Of a DNA stretch of 64,000 bases, positions 18,105 to 27,408 are shown in pieces. Source of the DNA: Citrobacter sp. RHB25-C09. GTDB lineage: Bacteria > Pseudomonadota > Gammaproteobacteria > Enterobacterales > Enterobacteriaceae. The stretch is from positions 434,001-498,000 of the forward strand of contig NZ_CP057483.1 of NCBI RefSeq assembly GCF_013836145.1, written 5' to 3'. The notes under the pieces were generated by a model that saw only the letters and a program-made list of their open reading frames with translations, did no database searches and was not told where the DNA came from. A program made the translations under genes and the position numbers. Position 1 is the stretch's first letter; each line of letters starts with the position of its first letter.

Positions 18105-19103
18105 TTAGAAATTCTCCCGCAAATCCAGTCCGCGATAGAGGCTTGCCACCTCGTCGGCGTAACCATTGAACAGCAGCGTCGGCTGCCGTTGTACATCCAG
18201 AATTCCGCCTGAGCCGATAAAACGCTCCGTTGCCTGGGACCAGCGCGGGTGATCAACGTGAGGATTTACGTTGGCATAAAAACCATATTCTCCCGGCGCG
18301 GCAAGATTCCAGGTCGTTGGTGGACGTTCACGGGTCAGCTTTATACTGACGATCGACTTAATGCCTTTAAAACCGTATTTCCATGGCACTGTCAGGCGAA
18401 TGGGCGCACCGTTTTGCGGCGGTAGCGCTTTGCCGTAAACACCAACGGTTAAAAGCGTTAGCGGATGCATCGCTTCGTCCAGGCGCAGTCCTTCAACGTA
18501 GGGGTATTTTAACCCGCCGCCAATGAAACGATCTTTTTGCCCCGGCATGTCGTCAGGTGCGTAAAGCGTTTCGAACGCCACATATTTTGCATTGCTCGTC
18601 GGCTCGACGAGAGCTAACAGCTTGTGTAAAGGGAAACCCACCCACGGCACAACCATCGACCACGCTTCGACGCAGCGCATCCGATAAATACGCTCTTCTA
18701 ACGGAAAGCGTGAGGTAAGGGCGTCGTGGTCCAGCGTTAAGGGCTTGGCCACTTCGCCGCTAATTTTCAGTGTCCAGGGATCGGTTTTCATGCTCCCGGC
18801 ATTGGCGGCCGGGTCGGCTTTATCGAGGCCAAATTCATAGAAATTGTTATAACCAGTGACTTTCTCTTCGGGGGTTAATGGCAGCGCGTTTTGCCACGCG
18901 GTTGGTTTGCTGAAATCCAGCGCTTTTCCAGCGGACGCGGGTGGGCGATCGTTGCCTTTAAACCAGCTCAGAAGATCGGCGGAGGCAGGCATTGATAGTG
19001 CGGCGGCACTGAGACCCAGCGCTTTCAATACCTGACGGCGATGCATAAAAAAAGCCGATTCAGCGGTGACATCGGCTTCTGTAAATGGACGTATTTTCTT
19101 CAT
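18105..19103 (-). CDS. msrP: Periplasmic protein-methionine-sulfoxide reductase MsrP (YedY)
   Basis: 332-residue molybdenum-cofactor enzyme of the sulfite-oxidase fold. A twin-arginine signal is clear (HRRQVLKALGLSAAALSMPASA, R22-R23), so it is exported folded. The Mo-ligating cysteine is C144 in RMRCVEAWSMVVPWVGFPL. Typical contacts follow (YAPDDMPGQ, PYVEGLRLDEAMHPLTLL, VPWKYGFKGIKSIV). It reduces methionine sulfoxide in envelope proteins using MsrQ. In E. coli K-12 the pair lies elsewhere on the chromosome; here it is between acuI and accB. Confidence 0.96.
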   Translation of the reverse strand: MKKIRPFTEADVTAESAFFMHRRQVLKALGLSAAALSMPASADLLSWFKGNDRPPASAGKALDFSKPTAWQNALPLTPEEKVTGYNNFYEFGLDKADPAANAGSMKTDPWTLKISGEVAKPLTLDHDALTSRFPLEERIYRMRCVEAWSMVVPWVGFPLHKLLALVEPTSNAKYVAFETLYAPDDMPGQKDRFIGGGLKYPYVEGLRLDEAMHPLTLLTVGVYGKALPPQNGAPIRLTVPWKYGFKGIKSIVSIKLTRERPPTTWNLAAPGEYGFYANVNPHVDHPRWSQATERFIGSGGILDVQRQPTLLFNGYADEVASLYRGLDLRENF

Positions 19104-19204
19104 AACAGACTCCCGGCCTTCGCATTACGCGTAGTTACTATGGCAGGGAGTCTGTCAGTGTGCTGCTAAAATTCCTAAATAAAGTGTAAATCTTATAGTC
19201 ACTT

Positions 19205-20179
19205 TTATTGGACTTTCACCAGCGTACGACCTTGTACCTGATTGTTAATGATGGCGTCGGCAAACTTCGGCGCATCGGCAAGCGTAATTTCTGTGGCCGC
19301 CTGTTGGTAAAAAGATTCAGGCAGATCGCGGACCAGACGCCCCCAGGCTTCTGCACGGCGGGCTGGTGGCGTCATCACTGAATCTACGCCCTGCAAGCGA
19401 ACGTTGCGCAGAATAAACGGCATTACGGTCGTCGGCAGGGCGAAACCGCCCGCCAGACCGCAGGCGGCAACGCAGCCGCCATAGTTCATTTGCGCCAGCA
19501 CTTTCGCCAGCACCTTGTCACCAACGGTATCTACCGCGCCGGCCCAAAGCTGTTTCTCCAGGGGGCGGGATTCTGCGAATTCATCGCGACCGAGAATGCG
19601 ACTTGCCCCGAGTTGTTTCAGATAGTTATGCGTACTCTCGCGTCCGGAGACGGCGACCACCTGATACCCCAGCTTATGCAGCAAAGCGACCGCAGTACTC
19701 CCCACGCCTCCACTGGCGCCGGTGACGACGATTTCACCGTCTTGCGGACGAACCCCGGCATCTTCAAGCGCCATTACGCACAGCATGGCAGTGAAACCGG
19801 CAGTGCCGATTACCATAGCTTTCCGGCTGTCCAGCCCTTGCGGAAGCGCAACTAACCAGTCGCCCTTCACGCGCGCCAGCTCAGCCAGTCCGCCCCAATG
19901 ATTTTCGCCTACGCCCCAACCGGTCAATAACACTTCCTGACCCGCATGGAAGCGTGGATCTTCGCTGGAACGCACGGTTCCGGCAAAATCGATGCCCGGA
20001 ATCATCGGAAAATTGCGGATGATTTTTCCCTTTCCGGTAATGGCGAGCGCATCTTTATAGTTCAGACTGGACCAGTGAACTTCCACCGTAACATCGCCTT
20101 CCGGCAGTTGCTTTTCGTCGAGGGCCTGCACAGAGGCGAGGGTTTTACCGTCCTGCTGTTCTAAGATCAAAGCCTGCAT
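19205..20179 (-). CDS. acuI: Acrylyl-CoA reductase AcuI (YhdH)
   Basis: 324-residue zinc-free medium-chain dehydrogenase/quinone-oxidoreductase family member. The N-terminal GroES-like domain is WSSLNYKDALAITGKGK...PMIPGIDFAGTV. The NADPH-binding Rossmann fold carries VTGASGGVGSTAVALLHKLGYQVVAVSGR. It reduces acrylyl-CoA to propionyl-CoA with NADPH, which removes toxic acryloyl-CoA. It is monocistronic and divergent from csrD, with about 200 bases between the start codons for both promoters. Confidence 0.95.
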   Translation of the reverse strand: MQALILEQQDGKTLASVQALDEKQLPEGDVTVEVHWSSLNYKDALAITGKGKIIRNFPMIPGIDFAGTVRSSEDPRFHAGQEVLLTGWGVGENHWGGLAELARVKGDWLVALPQGLDSRKAMVIGTAGFTAMLCVMALEDAGVRPQDGEIVVTGASGGVGSTAVALLHKLGYQVVAVSGRESTHNYLKQLGASRILGRDEFAESRPLEKQLWAGAVDTVGDKVLAKVLAQMNYGGCVAACGLAGGFALPTTVMPFILRNVRLQGVDSVMTPPARRAEAWGRLVRDLPESFYQQAATEITLADAPKFADAIINNQVQGRTLVKVQ

Positions 20180-20385
20180 AACCTGTCCTCAATTTGCGTA
20201 ATGGATTGGAAAATTAGTCATCAAGACTATACTCGCTAAATGGAACGTGATGCCGATTGAACGCAATAAATTGCCAGATACACCTGATTTGGTAGTATGC
20301 ACTCACTCTTTGCACAACCAGGCGAAATTCACGTACGGTTATGCATTTTCGTGTCGCACTATTTACAGTCGGAGTTAACACAAGG

Positions 20386-22326
20386 ATGCGATTAACGACG
20401 AAATTCTCAGCGTTTGTCACACTACTCACCGGGTTAACCATTTTTGTAACCCTGATTGGCTGCTCGCTGAGTTTTTACAACGCTATCCAGTACAAAATGA
20501 GCCAGCGTGTGCAGGCGGTCGCCACCGCCATCGATACGCATCTCGTTTCGCACGACTTCAAACAGTTATCGGCACAAATCAATGAATTGATGTCCTCAGC
20601 CGATATTGTGCGTATCGATCTGCTGCAAGACGACCATCAGATCTACAGCCAGTCCCGGGTCAGCAGCTATCGTCCGGTAGGCACGAGTAATCTCTTTCGT
20701 GATACCAACGTTCCGCTGATGAAGCATCCCGGAATGACGATGCATGTGGTCTATCAGGATCCGATGGGCAACTATTTTCATTCACTGATGACCACCGCGC
20801 CGCTAACCGTAGCAATTGCTTTTCTTATTGTGATGCTGTTTCTTTCGGTGCGCTGGCTTCAGCGTCAACTTTATGGGCAGGAACTGCTGGAGGGACGTTC
20901 AACGCGGATCCTCAACGGTGAGCGCGGGCCGAATGTTCGTGGCTCCATTTATGAATGGCCAGCACGCACCAGCAGCGCGCTGGATATGCTGCTGTTAGAA
21001 ATTCAGAATGCCCAGGAGCAGCGTAGTCGACTCGATTCCCTCATCCGCTCCTATGCGGCGCAGGACACCAAAACGGGTTTAAGTAACCGCCTCTTTTTTG
21101 ATAACCAACTGGCAACGTTACTCGACGATCAGGAAAAGGTGGGTTCGCATGGTGTGGTGATGATGATTCGCCTGCCGGACTTTAATCTGCTGCGTGACAG
21201 TTGGGGCCGCAATCTTGCAGAAGAAGAGCTGTTTGGCCTGATTAATTTACTCTCCACATTTATGTTGCGCTATCCGGGCTCGCTACTGGCGCGCTACCAC
21301 CGAAGTGACTTTGCTGTACTGCTGCCGCACCGCACGTTGAAAGAGGCAGAAAGTATTGCCGGACAACTTTTAAAGGCCGTTGATGCACTTCCCTCTAATA
21401 AAATGCGCGATCGTGACGATATGGTACATATGGGGATCTGCGCATGGCGAAGCGGGCAGTCGACCGAGCAGGTAATGGAGCATGCGGAAGCGGCGACCCG
21501 TAATGCGGTATTGCAGGGTGGCAACGGCTGGGCCGTTTATGACGACTCGCTACCGGAAAAAGGGCGCGGCAATGTCCGCTGGCGAACGCTAATCGAGCAG
21601 ATGCTCAGCCGGGGTGGACCGCGTATTTATCATAAACCGGCGGTTGCACTGGACGGACACGTCCACCATCGCGAGTTATTGTGTCGTATTTTTGATGGAA
21701 ATGAAGAAGTTAGCTCTGCTGAATATATGCCGATGGTGTTACAGTTCGGTTTATCCGAAGAGTATGACCGTCTGCTGATAAGCCGGGTTATCCCTCTGTT
21801 AGGGTATTGGCCAGAAGAAAATCTGGCGATTCAGGTTACGGTGGAGTCATTAATACGTCCCCGTTTCCAGCGCTGGCTGCGTGATACATTGATGCAGTGT
21901 GAAAAATCGCAGCGGAAACGCATAATTATTGAACTTGCGGAGGCTGATGTAGGTCAACACATCAGTCGGTTACAGCCAGTCATTCGCTTGGTGAATGCAT
22001 TGGGTGTCCGGGTGGCCGTAACGCAGGCCGGTTTAACGCTGGTCAGCACCCGTTGGATTAAAGAAATTAATGTTGAACTGATCAAGCTCCATCCGAGCCT
22101 GGTCTGGAACATTGAGAAGCGAACGGAGAACCAGTTGTTGGTTCAAAGTCTGGTAGAAGCGTGCTCGGGAACCCATACCCAGGTTTACGCTACGGGCGTC
22201 CGTTCGCGCGGCGAGTGGCAGACATTAACAGCGCGCGGCGTCGCGGGTGGACAGGGGGAATTTTTTGCCGCCTCCCAGCCGTTAGATACCAACGTGAAAA
22301 AATATTCTCAAAGATACTCGGTTTAA
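20386..22326 (+). CDS. csrD: RNase E specificity factor CsrD
   Basis: 646-residue inner-membrane regulator. ATG 20386 is chosen over ATG 20341 because it gives the family start MRLTTKFSAFVTLLTGLTI and a first transmembrane helix right after it. A second helix lies near 137-160, then a HAMP-like linker, a GGDEF-like domain whose signature is degenerate (HRSDF instead of GGDEF) and an EAL-like domain whose signature is ELLCR. Both lack catalytic residues, as known for CsrD, which does not turn over c-di-GMP. It targets the CsrB/CsrC sRNAs for RNase E decay and so frees CsrA. It lies upstream of mreB. Confidence 0.96.
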   Translation: MRLTTKFSAFVTLLTGLTIFVTLIGCSLSFYNAIQYKMSQRVQAVATAIDTHLVSHDFKQLSAQINELMSSADIVRIDLLQDDHQIYSQSRVSSYRPVGTSNLFRDTNVPLMKHPGMTMHVVYQDPMGNYFHSLMTTAPLTVAIAFLIVMLFLSVRWLQRQLYGQELLEGRSTRILNGERGPNVRGSIYEWPARTSSALDMLLLEIQNAQEQRSRLDSLIRSYAAQDTKTGLSNRLFFDNQLATLLDDQEKVGSHGVVMMIRLPDFNLLRDSWGRNLAEEELFGLINLLSTFMLRYPGSLLARYHRSDFAVLLPHRTLKEAESIAGQLLKAVDALPSNKMRDRDDMVHMGICAWRSGQSTEQVMEHAEAATRNAVLQGGNGWAVYDDSLPEKGRGNVRWRTLIEQMLSRGGPRIYHKPAVALDGHVHHRELLCRIFDGNEEVSSAEYMPMVLQFGLSEEYDRLLISRVIPLLGYWPEENLAIQVTVESLIRPRFQRWLRDTLMQCEKSQRKRIIIELAEADVGQHISRLQPVIRLVNALGVRVAVTQAGLTLVSTRWIKEINVELIKLHPSLVWNIEKRTENQLLVQSLVEACSGTHTQVYATGVRSRGEWQTLTARGVAGGQGEFFAASQPLDTNVKKYSQRYSV

Positions 22327-22632
22327 CCTGCCGTTTGATAAGTTTTCACGTAGAATAACGCGCGCTGTGCCTTTATGGGGGTGTGCTTGTCTGCTCGCCA
22401 GTATGTTGCAGCATATGCAGGTGAATGACCTTACACAGGTTGCAAATGAGGGCGAGGATAGCTGCTGAAGTGCTCAGCCCTGAGGGACTCAGGTGAGATT
22501 TGTAACAGAGGAAACGAACTGCACTAATTTTCACCGTAGCAGATGATTTTTGCGCCTTGTCGCTGCTGCGTGTGGTTGGTAAAGTAAGCGGATTTTGTTT
22601 TTCCGCCCCAGCTTTCAGGATTATCCCTTAGT
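22327..22632 (+). promoter_or_regulatory. Upstream region of mreBCD
   Basis: 306 bases without a gene between csrD and mreB. In E. coli this gap carries several mre promoters. I see plausible AT-rich hexamers but none with a clear partner at the right spacing, so no specific promoter is called. No strong terminator follows csrD. Confidence 0.5.
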
Positions 22633-23676
22633 ATGTTGAAAAAATTTCGTGGCATGTTTTCCAATGACTTGTCCATTGACCTGGGTACCGCGAATACCCT
22701 CATTTATGTAAAAGGGCAAGGCATCGTATTGAATGAGCCTTCCGTAGTGGCTATTCGTCAGGATCGTGCCGGTTCACCGAAAAGCGTGGCTGCAGTAGGT
22801 CATGATGCGAAGCAGATGCTGGGTCGTACGCCGGGCAATATTGCTGCCATTCGCCCAATGAAAGACGGTGTTATCGCCGACTTTTTCGTGACTGAAAAAA
22901 TGCTCCAGCACTTTATCAAACAAGTGCACAGCAACAGCTTTATGCGCCCAAGCCCACGCGTGCTGGTGTGCGTACCGGTTGGTGCTACTCAGGTTGAGCG
23001 CCGCGCTATTCGTGAATCTGCTCAGGGCGCTGGCGCCCGTGAAGTCTTCCTGATTGAAGAGCCGATGGCTGCCGCAATTGGTGCAGGACTGCCGGTTTCT
23101 GAAGCGACCGGATCCATGGTTGTGGATATCGGTGGCGGTACGACGGAAGTGGCTGTTATCTCCCTGAACGGCGTGGTGTATTCCTCTTCCGTTCGTATCG
23201 GTGGTGACCGTTTCGATGAAGCCATTATTAATTATGTGCGTCGTAACTACGGTTCTCTGATCGGTGAAGCGACTGCTGAGCGTATCAAGCACGAAATCGG
23301 TTCTGCTTACCCGGGTGACGAAGTCCGTGAACTCGAAGTGCGCGGTCGTAACCTGGCTGAAGGCGTTCCTCGCGGCTTTACCCTGAACTCTAACGAGATT
23401 CTGGAAGCATTGCAGGAACCGTTGACCGGTATCGTGAGCGCAGTGATGGTTGCACTGGAACAGTGTCCGCCAGAACTTGCCTCTGATATCTCCGAACGCG
23501 GTATGGTTCTGACCGGCGGCGGCGCGCTGCTGCGTAACCTTGATCGTCTGTTAATGGAAGAAACCGGTATTCCAGTTGTTGTTGCTGAAGACCCGCTGAC
23601 CTGTGTGGCGCGCGGTGGCGGCAAAGCGCTGGAAATGATCGACATGCACGGCGGCGACCTGTTCAGCGAAGAGTAA
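22633..23676 (+). CDS. mreB: Rod-shape-determining actin homologue MreB
   Basis: 347-residue bacterial actin. Phosphate-1 motif DLGTANTLIYVKGQG, phosphate-2 motif VVDIGGGTTEVAVISLNG and the adenosine motif MVLTGGGALLRNLDRLL are all intact. It has the N-terminal amphipathic helix MLKKFRGMFS that holds filaments on the inner membrane. It organises the elongasome that builds lateral cell wall. It is the first of the mreBCD genes; mreC starts 63 bases later. Confidence 0.99.
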   Translation: MLKKFRGMFSNDLSIDLGTANTLIYVKGQGIVLNEPSVVAIRQDRAGSPKSVAAVGHDAKQMLGRTPGNIAAIRPMKDGVIADFFVTEKMLQHFIKQVHSNSFMRPSPRVLVCVPVGATQVERRAIRESAQGAGAREVFLIEEPMAAAIGAGLPVSEATGSMVVDIGGGTTEVAVISLNGVVYSSSVRIGGDRFDEAIINYVRRNYGSLIGEATAERIKHEIGSAYPGDEVRELEVRGRNLAEGVPRGFTLNSNEILEALQEPLTGIVSAVMVALEQCPPELASDISERGMVLTGGGALLRNLDRLLMEETGIPVVVAEDPLTCVARGGGKALEMIDMHGGDLFSEE

Positions 23677-23739
23677 TCGGATGCAGGCAGGGACGTTACA
23701 GGCGACCCTGCCCAATCTGATACGAGAATACGCACACTT

Positions 23740-24765
23740 ATGAAGCCAATTTTTAGCCGTGGCCCGTCGCTACAGATTCGCCTTATCCTGGCGGTGCTGG
23801 TGGCGCTCGGCGTTATTATTGCCGACAGCCGCCTGGGTACGTTCAGTCAAATCCGCACGTACATGGATACCGCCGTCAGTCCATTCTATTTTATTTCTAA
23901 CGGTCCTCGTGAACTGCTTGATGGCGTTTCGCAAACGCTGGCGTCACGCGACCAGCTTGAGCTTGAAAACCGGGCGCTTCGTCAGGAACTGTTGCTAAAA
24001 AACAGCGACTTGCTGATGCTGGGGCAATACAAGCAGGAGAACGCGCGTCTGCGCGAGCTGCTGGGTTCGCCGTTGCGTCAGGATGAACAAAAAATGGTGA
24101 CTCAGGTCATCTCTACCGTTAATGACCCTTATAGCGATCAAGTGGTTATCGACAAAGGCAGCGTAAACGGCGTTTACGAAGGCCAGCCGGTGATCAGCGA
24201 TAAGGGCGTGGTCGGTCAGGTGGTCGCTGTCGCTAAACTCACCAGTCGCGTACTGCTGATTTGCGATGCCACCCACGCGCTGCCTATTCAGGTATTACGT
24301 AACGACATCCGTGTAATTGCCGCCGGTAACGGCTGTACCGACGACTTACAGCTTGAACATCTGCCAGCCAACACCGACATTCGCGTGGGCGATGTGTTGG
24401 TCACATCCGGTTTGGGCGGTCGCTTCCCGGAAGGTTATCCGGTTGGCGTGGTTTCCTCTGTGAAGCTCGACACCCAGCGTGCCTATACGGTGATTCAGGC
24501 GCGCCCAACGGCGGGCTTGCAGCGTTTGCGCTATCTGTTGTTGTTATGGGGCGCCGATCGTAACGGGGCGAATCCAATGACGCCGGAAGAGGTGCACCGT
24601 GTGGCGAATGAACGTCTGATGCAAATGATGCCGCAAGTGTTGCCATCACCAGACGTAATGGGGCCACCGCTGCCTGTTCCAGCGCCAGCCACCGGTATTA
24701 CGACTTCACCGCAGCCCCCAGCAGGTGCGACGCCGCCTCCATCGCGCGCGTCGGGAGGCCAGTAG
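23740..24765 (+). CDS. mreC: Rod-shape-determining protein MreC
   Basis: 341-residue bitopic membrane protein. A single N-terminal helix (about residues 12-28) is followed by a coiled coil (DQLELENRALRQELLLKNSDLLMLGQYKQENARLREL) and the periplasmic beta domains that bind PBP2. The C-terminus is a proline-rich tail (residues about 300-341). It is shorter than the roughly 367 residues of the E. coli protein, with the difference in that tail. It ends TAG at 24763-24765, overlapping the mreD start by one base. Confidence 0.97.
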   Translation: MKPIFSRGPSLQIRLILAVLVALGVIIADSRLGTFSQIRTYMDTAVSPFYFISNGPRELLDGVSQTLASRDQLELENRALRQELLLKNSDLLMLGQYKQENARLRELLGSPLRQDEQKMVTQVISTVNDPYSDQVVIDKGSVNGVYEGQPVISDKGVVGQVVAVAKLTSRVLLICDATHALPIQVLRNDIRVIAAGNGCTDDLQLEHLPANTDIRVGDVLVTSGLGGRFPEGYPVGVVSSVKLDTQRAYTVIQARPTAGLQRLRYLLLLWGADRNGANPMTPEEVHRVANERLMQMMPQVLPSPDVMGPPLPVPAPATGITTSPQPPAGATPPPSRASGGQ

Positions 24766-25253
24766 TGGCAAGCTATCGTAGCCAGGGACGCTGGGTTATC
24801 TGGCTCTCGTTCCTGATCGCACTTTTACTGCAAGTAATGCCCTGGCCGGATGAAATTATTGTCTTCCGACCAAACTGGGTTCTGCTCATTTTACTGTACT
24901 GGATCCTGGCCTTGCCGCACCGCGTTAATGTGGGGACGGGCTTTGTGGTGGGTGCCATACTGGATTTGATTAGCGGTTCTACGCTTGGCGTGCGGGCGCT
25001 ATCGATGAGTATTGTCGCCTATCTGGTTGCTCTGAAATTCCAGTTGTTTCGCAATCTGGCTCTCTGGCAGCAGGCGCTGGTGGTGATGTTGCTTTCACTG
25101 ACGGTGGACATAATTGTTTTCTGGTCCGAGTTTTTAGTGATCGATGTCTCTTTCCGACCAGAAGTATTCTGGAGTAGTGTAGTCAACGGTGTGCTCTGGC
25201 CGTGGCTGTTCTTGCTGATGCGTAAAATCCGCCAGCAATTTGCCGTGCAATAA
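24765..25253 (+). CDS. mreD: Rod-shape-determining protein MreD
   Basis: 162-residue inner-membrane protein with five to six hydrophobic helices, third member of the MreBCD complex. It begins with GTG at 24765, sharing the G of the mreC stop TAG, so translation is coupled; MASYRSQGRWVIWLSFLIALLLQ is the standard start. It connects MreC with the PBP2/RodA machinery. It ends 8 bases before yhdE. Confidence 0.97.
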   Translation: MASYRSQGRWVIWLSFLIALLLQVMPWPDEIIVFRPNWVLLILLYWILALPHRVNVGTGFVVGAILDLISGSTLGVRALSMSIVAYLVALKFQLFRNLALWQQALVVMLLSLTVDIIVFWSEFLVIDVSFRPEVFWSSVVNGVLWPWLFLLMRKIRQQFAVQ

Positions 25254-25261
25254 AGGTTTCT

Positions 25262-25855
25262 ATGACTTCTCTCTATTTAGCATCCGGTTCACCGCGGCGT
25301 CAGGAACTGCTCACCCAGTTGGGCGTTTCTTTCGAACGTGTCGTCACGGGAATTGAAGAAACACGTGGCGAAGGGGAAAGCGCGCAGCAATACGTATCTC
25401 GCCTGGCGCGAGAGAAAGCACTGGCTGGCGTAGCCCAGACGCCGCGCGATTTGCCTGTACTGGGTGCGGATACTATCGTGATTCTTAACGGAGAGGTCTT
25501 AGAAAAACCACGTGATGCGCAGCATGCGGCGTTGATGCTACATAAATTGTCGGGGCAAACGCATCAGGTGATGACGGCGGTGGCACTGGCGGACAGTCAA
25601 TATGTCCTCGACTGTCTGGTGGTGACTGATGTCACCTTCAGAGCGCTAACTGATGCGGACATCGCGGACTATATCGCCAGCGGTGAACCGATGGATAAAG
25701 CAGGTGCATACGGTATTCAGGGGCAGGGTGGCTGTTTTGTCAGGAAGATAAATGGCAGCTATCACGCCGTGGTCGGCTTACCGCTGGTTGAGACGTATGA
25801 GTTGCTGAGTAATTTTAACTCACTACGTGAGAAAAGGGATAAACATGACGGCTGA
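25262..25855 (+). CDS. yhdE: Nucleotide pyrophosphatase of the Maf family (dTTP/UTP)
   Basis: 197-residue Maf-fold enzyme that hydrolyses dTTP, UTP and modified pyrimidine nucleotides. Family motifs are at the N-terminus (LASGSPRRQELLTQLG), in the middle (PVLGADTIVILNGEVLEKP) and near the end (EPMDKAGAYGIQGQGGCFVRKINGSYHAVVGLPL). It lies in the mreBCD-yhdE-rng run and overlaps rng by 11 bases. Confidence 0.95.
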   Translation: MTSLYLASGSPRRQELLTQLGVSFERVVTGIEETRGEGESAQQYVSRLAREKALAGVAQTPRDLPVLGADTIVILNGEVLEKPRDAQHAALMLHKLSGQTHQVMTAVALADSQYVLDCLVVTDVTFRALTDADIADYIASGEPMDKAGAYGIQGQGGCFVRKINGSYHAVVGLPLVETYELLSNFNSLREKRDKHDG

Positions 25856-27314
25856 ATTATTGGTAAACGTGACGCCATCAGAGACGCGTGTGGCGTACAT
25901 TGATGGCGGAATTCTGCAAGAAATTCATATTGAGCGGGAAGCGCGACGTGGGATCGTAGGCAATATCTACAAAGGTCGGGTAAGCCGTGTACTTCCGGGT
26001 ATGCAAGCGGCTTTTGTAGATATTGGGCTGGATAAAGCCGCATTTCTTCATGCTTCTGACATCATGCCGCATACCGAATGCGTTGCCGGTGAAGAGCAGA
26101 AGCAGTTCACCGTTCGCGATATCTCAGAACTGGTACGCCAGGGGCAGGACCTAATGGTGCAGGTGGTTAAAGACCCGCTCGGCACCAAAGGCGCACGTCT
26201 GACGACCGACATCACCTTACCCTCGCGTTATCTGGTGTTTATGCCGGGCGCTTCGCACGTTGGGGTTTCTCAGCGTATTGAAAGCGAGATTGAACGTGAA
26301 CGCCTGAAAAAAGTGGTGGCGGAATATTGCGACGAGCAGGGCGGTTTTATCATCCGCACGGCGGCTGAAGGGGTGTGCGAAGAGGATCTGGCAGCCGATG
26401 CCGCCTACCTCAAGCGCGTCTGGACTAAAGTCATGGAGCGTAAAAAGCGCCCTCAGACGCGTTATCAGATGTATGGCGAACTGGCGCTGGCGCAGCGCGT
26501 ACTGCGTGATTTTGCCGATGCGCAACTGGACCGTATTCGCGTGGACTCCCGTTTGACCTACGAGGCGTTGCTGGAATTTACGGCGGAATATATCCCGGAA
26601 ATGACCAGCAAGCTCGAGCATTACAGCGGCCGCCAACCGATTTTCGATCTTTTCGACGTTGAGAATGAGATCCAGCGGGCGCTGGAACGTAAGGTTGAAC
26701 TGAAATCCGGTGGCTATCTGATTATTGATCAGACGGAAGCGATGACCACCATCGATATTAATACCGGGGCATTTGTCGGCCATCGCAACCTTGACGACAC
26801 TATCTTCAATACCAATATCGAAGCGACTCAGGCGATAGCCCGTCAGCTACGACTGCGTAATCTGGGCGGCATTATTATTATCGATTTCATCGACATGAAT
26901 AATGAAGATCATCGTCGCCGGGTGCTGCATTCTCTGGAGCAGGCGCTGAGCAAAGACCGGGTGAAGACCAGCATTAATGGTTTTTCACAACTGGGGCTGG
27001 TGGAAATGACCCGCAAGCGAACGCGTGAGAGCATTGAGCACGTTCTATGCAATGAATGCCCGACCTGTCACGGGCGTGGCACGGTGAAAACCGTGGAAAC
27101 GGTCTGCTATGAAATTATGCGTGAAATCGTGCGTGTGCATCATGCTTACGACTCGGACCGTTTCCTGGTCTATGCTTCTCCTTCTGTGGCGGAAACACTG
27201 AAAGGTGAAGAGTCGCATGCGCTGGCGGAAGTGGAAATTTTTGTCGGCAAACAGGTCAAAGTGCAAATTGAGCCGCTCTATAACCCGGAGCAGTTTGACG
27301 TCGTCATGATGTAA
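25845..27314 (+). CDS. rng: Ribonuclease G
   Basis: 489-residue endoribonuclease of the RNase E/G family that matures the 5' end of 16S rRNA. ATG 25845 gives the usual start MTAELLVNVTPSETRVAYI and overlaps yhdE by 11 bases; an upstream in-frame ATG at 25827 lies inside yhdE and is not used by relatives. The S1 domain is split around VGNIYKGRVSRVLPGMQAAFVDIGLDKAAFLH. The metal-binding catalytic aspartates sit in TTIDINTGAFVG and IIIIDFIDM, and the zinc link is CPTCHGRG. It lacks the long degradosome-scaffold tail of RNase E. Confidence 0.98.
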   Translation: MTAELLVNVTPSETRVAYIDGGILQEIHIEREARRGIVGNIYKGRVSRVLPGMQAAFVDIGLDKAAFLHASDIMPHTECVAGEEQKQFTVRDISELVRQGQDLMVQVVKDPLGTKGARLTTDITLPSRYLVFMPGASHVGVSQRIESEIERERLKKVVAEYCDEQGGFIIRTAAEGVCEEDLAADAAYLKRVWTKVMERKKRPQTRYQMYGELALAQRVLRDFADAQLDRIRVDSRLTYEALLEFTAEYIPEMTSKLEHYSGRQPIFDLFDVENEIQRALERKVELKSGGYLIIDQTEAMTTIDINTGAFVGHRNLDDTIFNTNIEATQAIARQLRLRNLGGIIIIDFIDMNNEDHRRRVLHSLEQALSKDRVKTSINGFSQLGLVEMTRKRTRESIEHVLCNECPTCHGRGTVKTVETVCYEIMREIVRVHHAYDSDRFLVYASPSVAETLKGEESHALAEVEIFVGKQVKVQIEPLYNPEQFDVVMM

Positions 27315-27408
27315 AAAGATGACGCCCAGGCCCAATAAGCATTAGCGTTATTGGGTACGATTCGCGAGTAGAATTTAGCTACATTTTCAGGCAGACAAGG
27401 AGTGACGC

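Noticed and set aside
20386..22326. csrD as an active diguanylate cyclase/phosphodiesterase
   Set aside because: Both signature motifs are degenerate (HRSDF, ELLCR), as in known CsrD, so catalytic c-di-GMP turnover is not expected.
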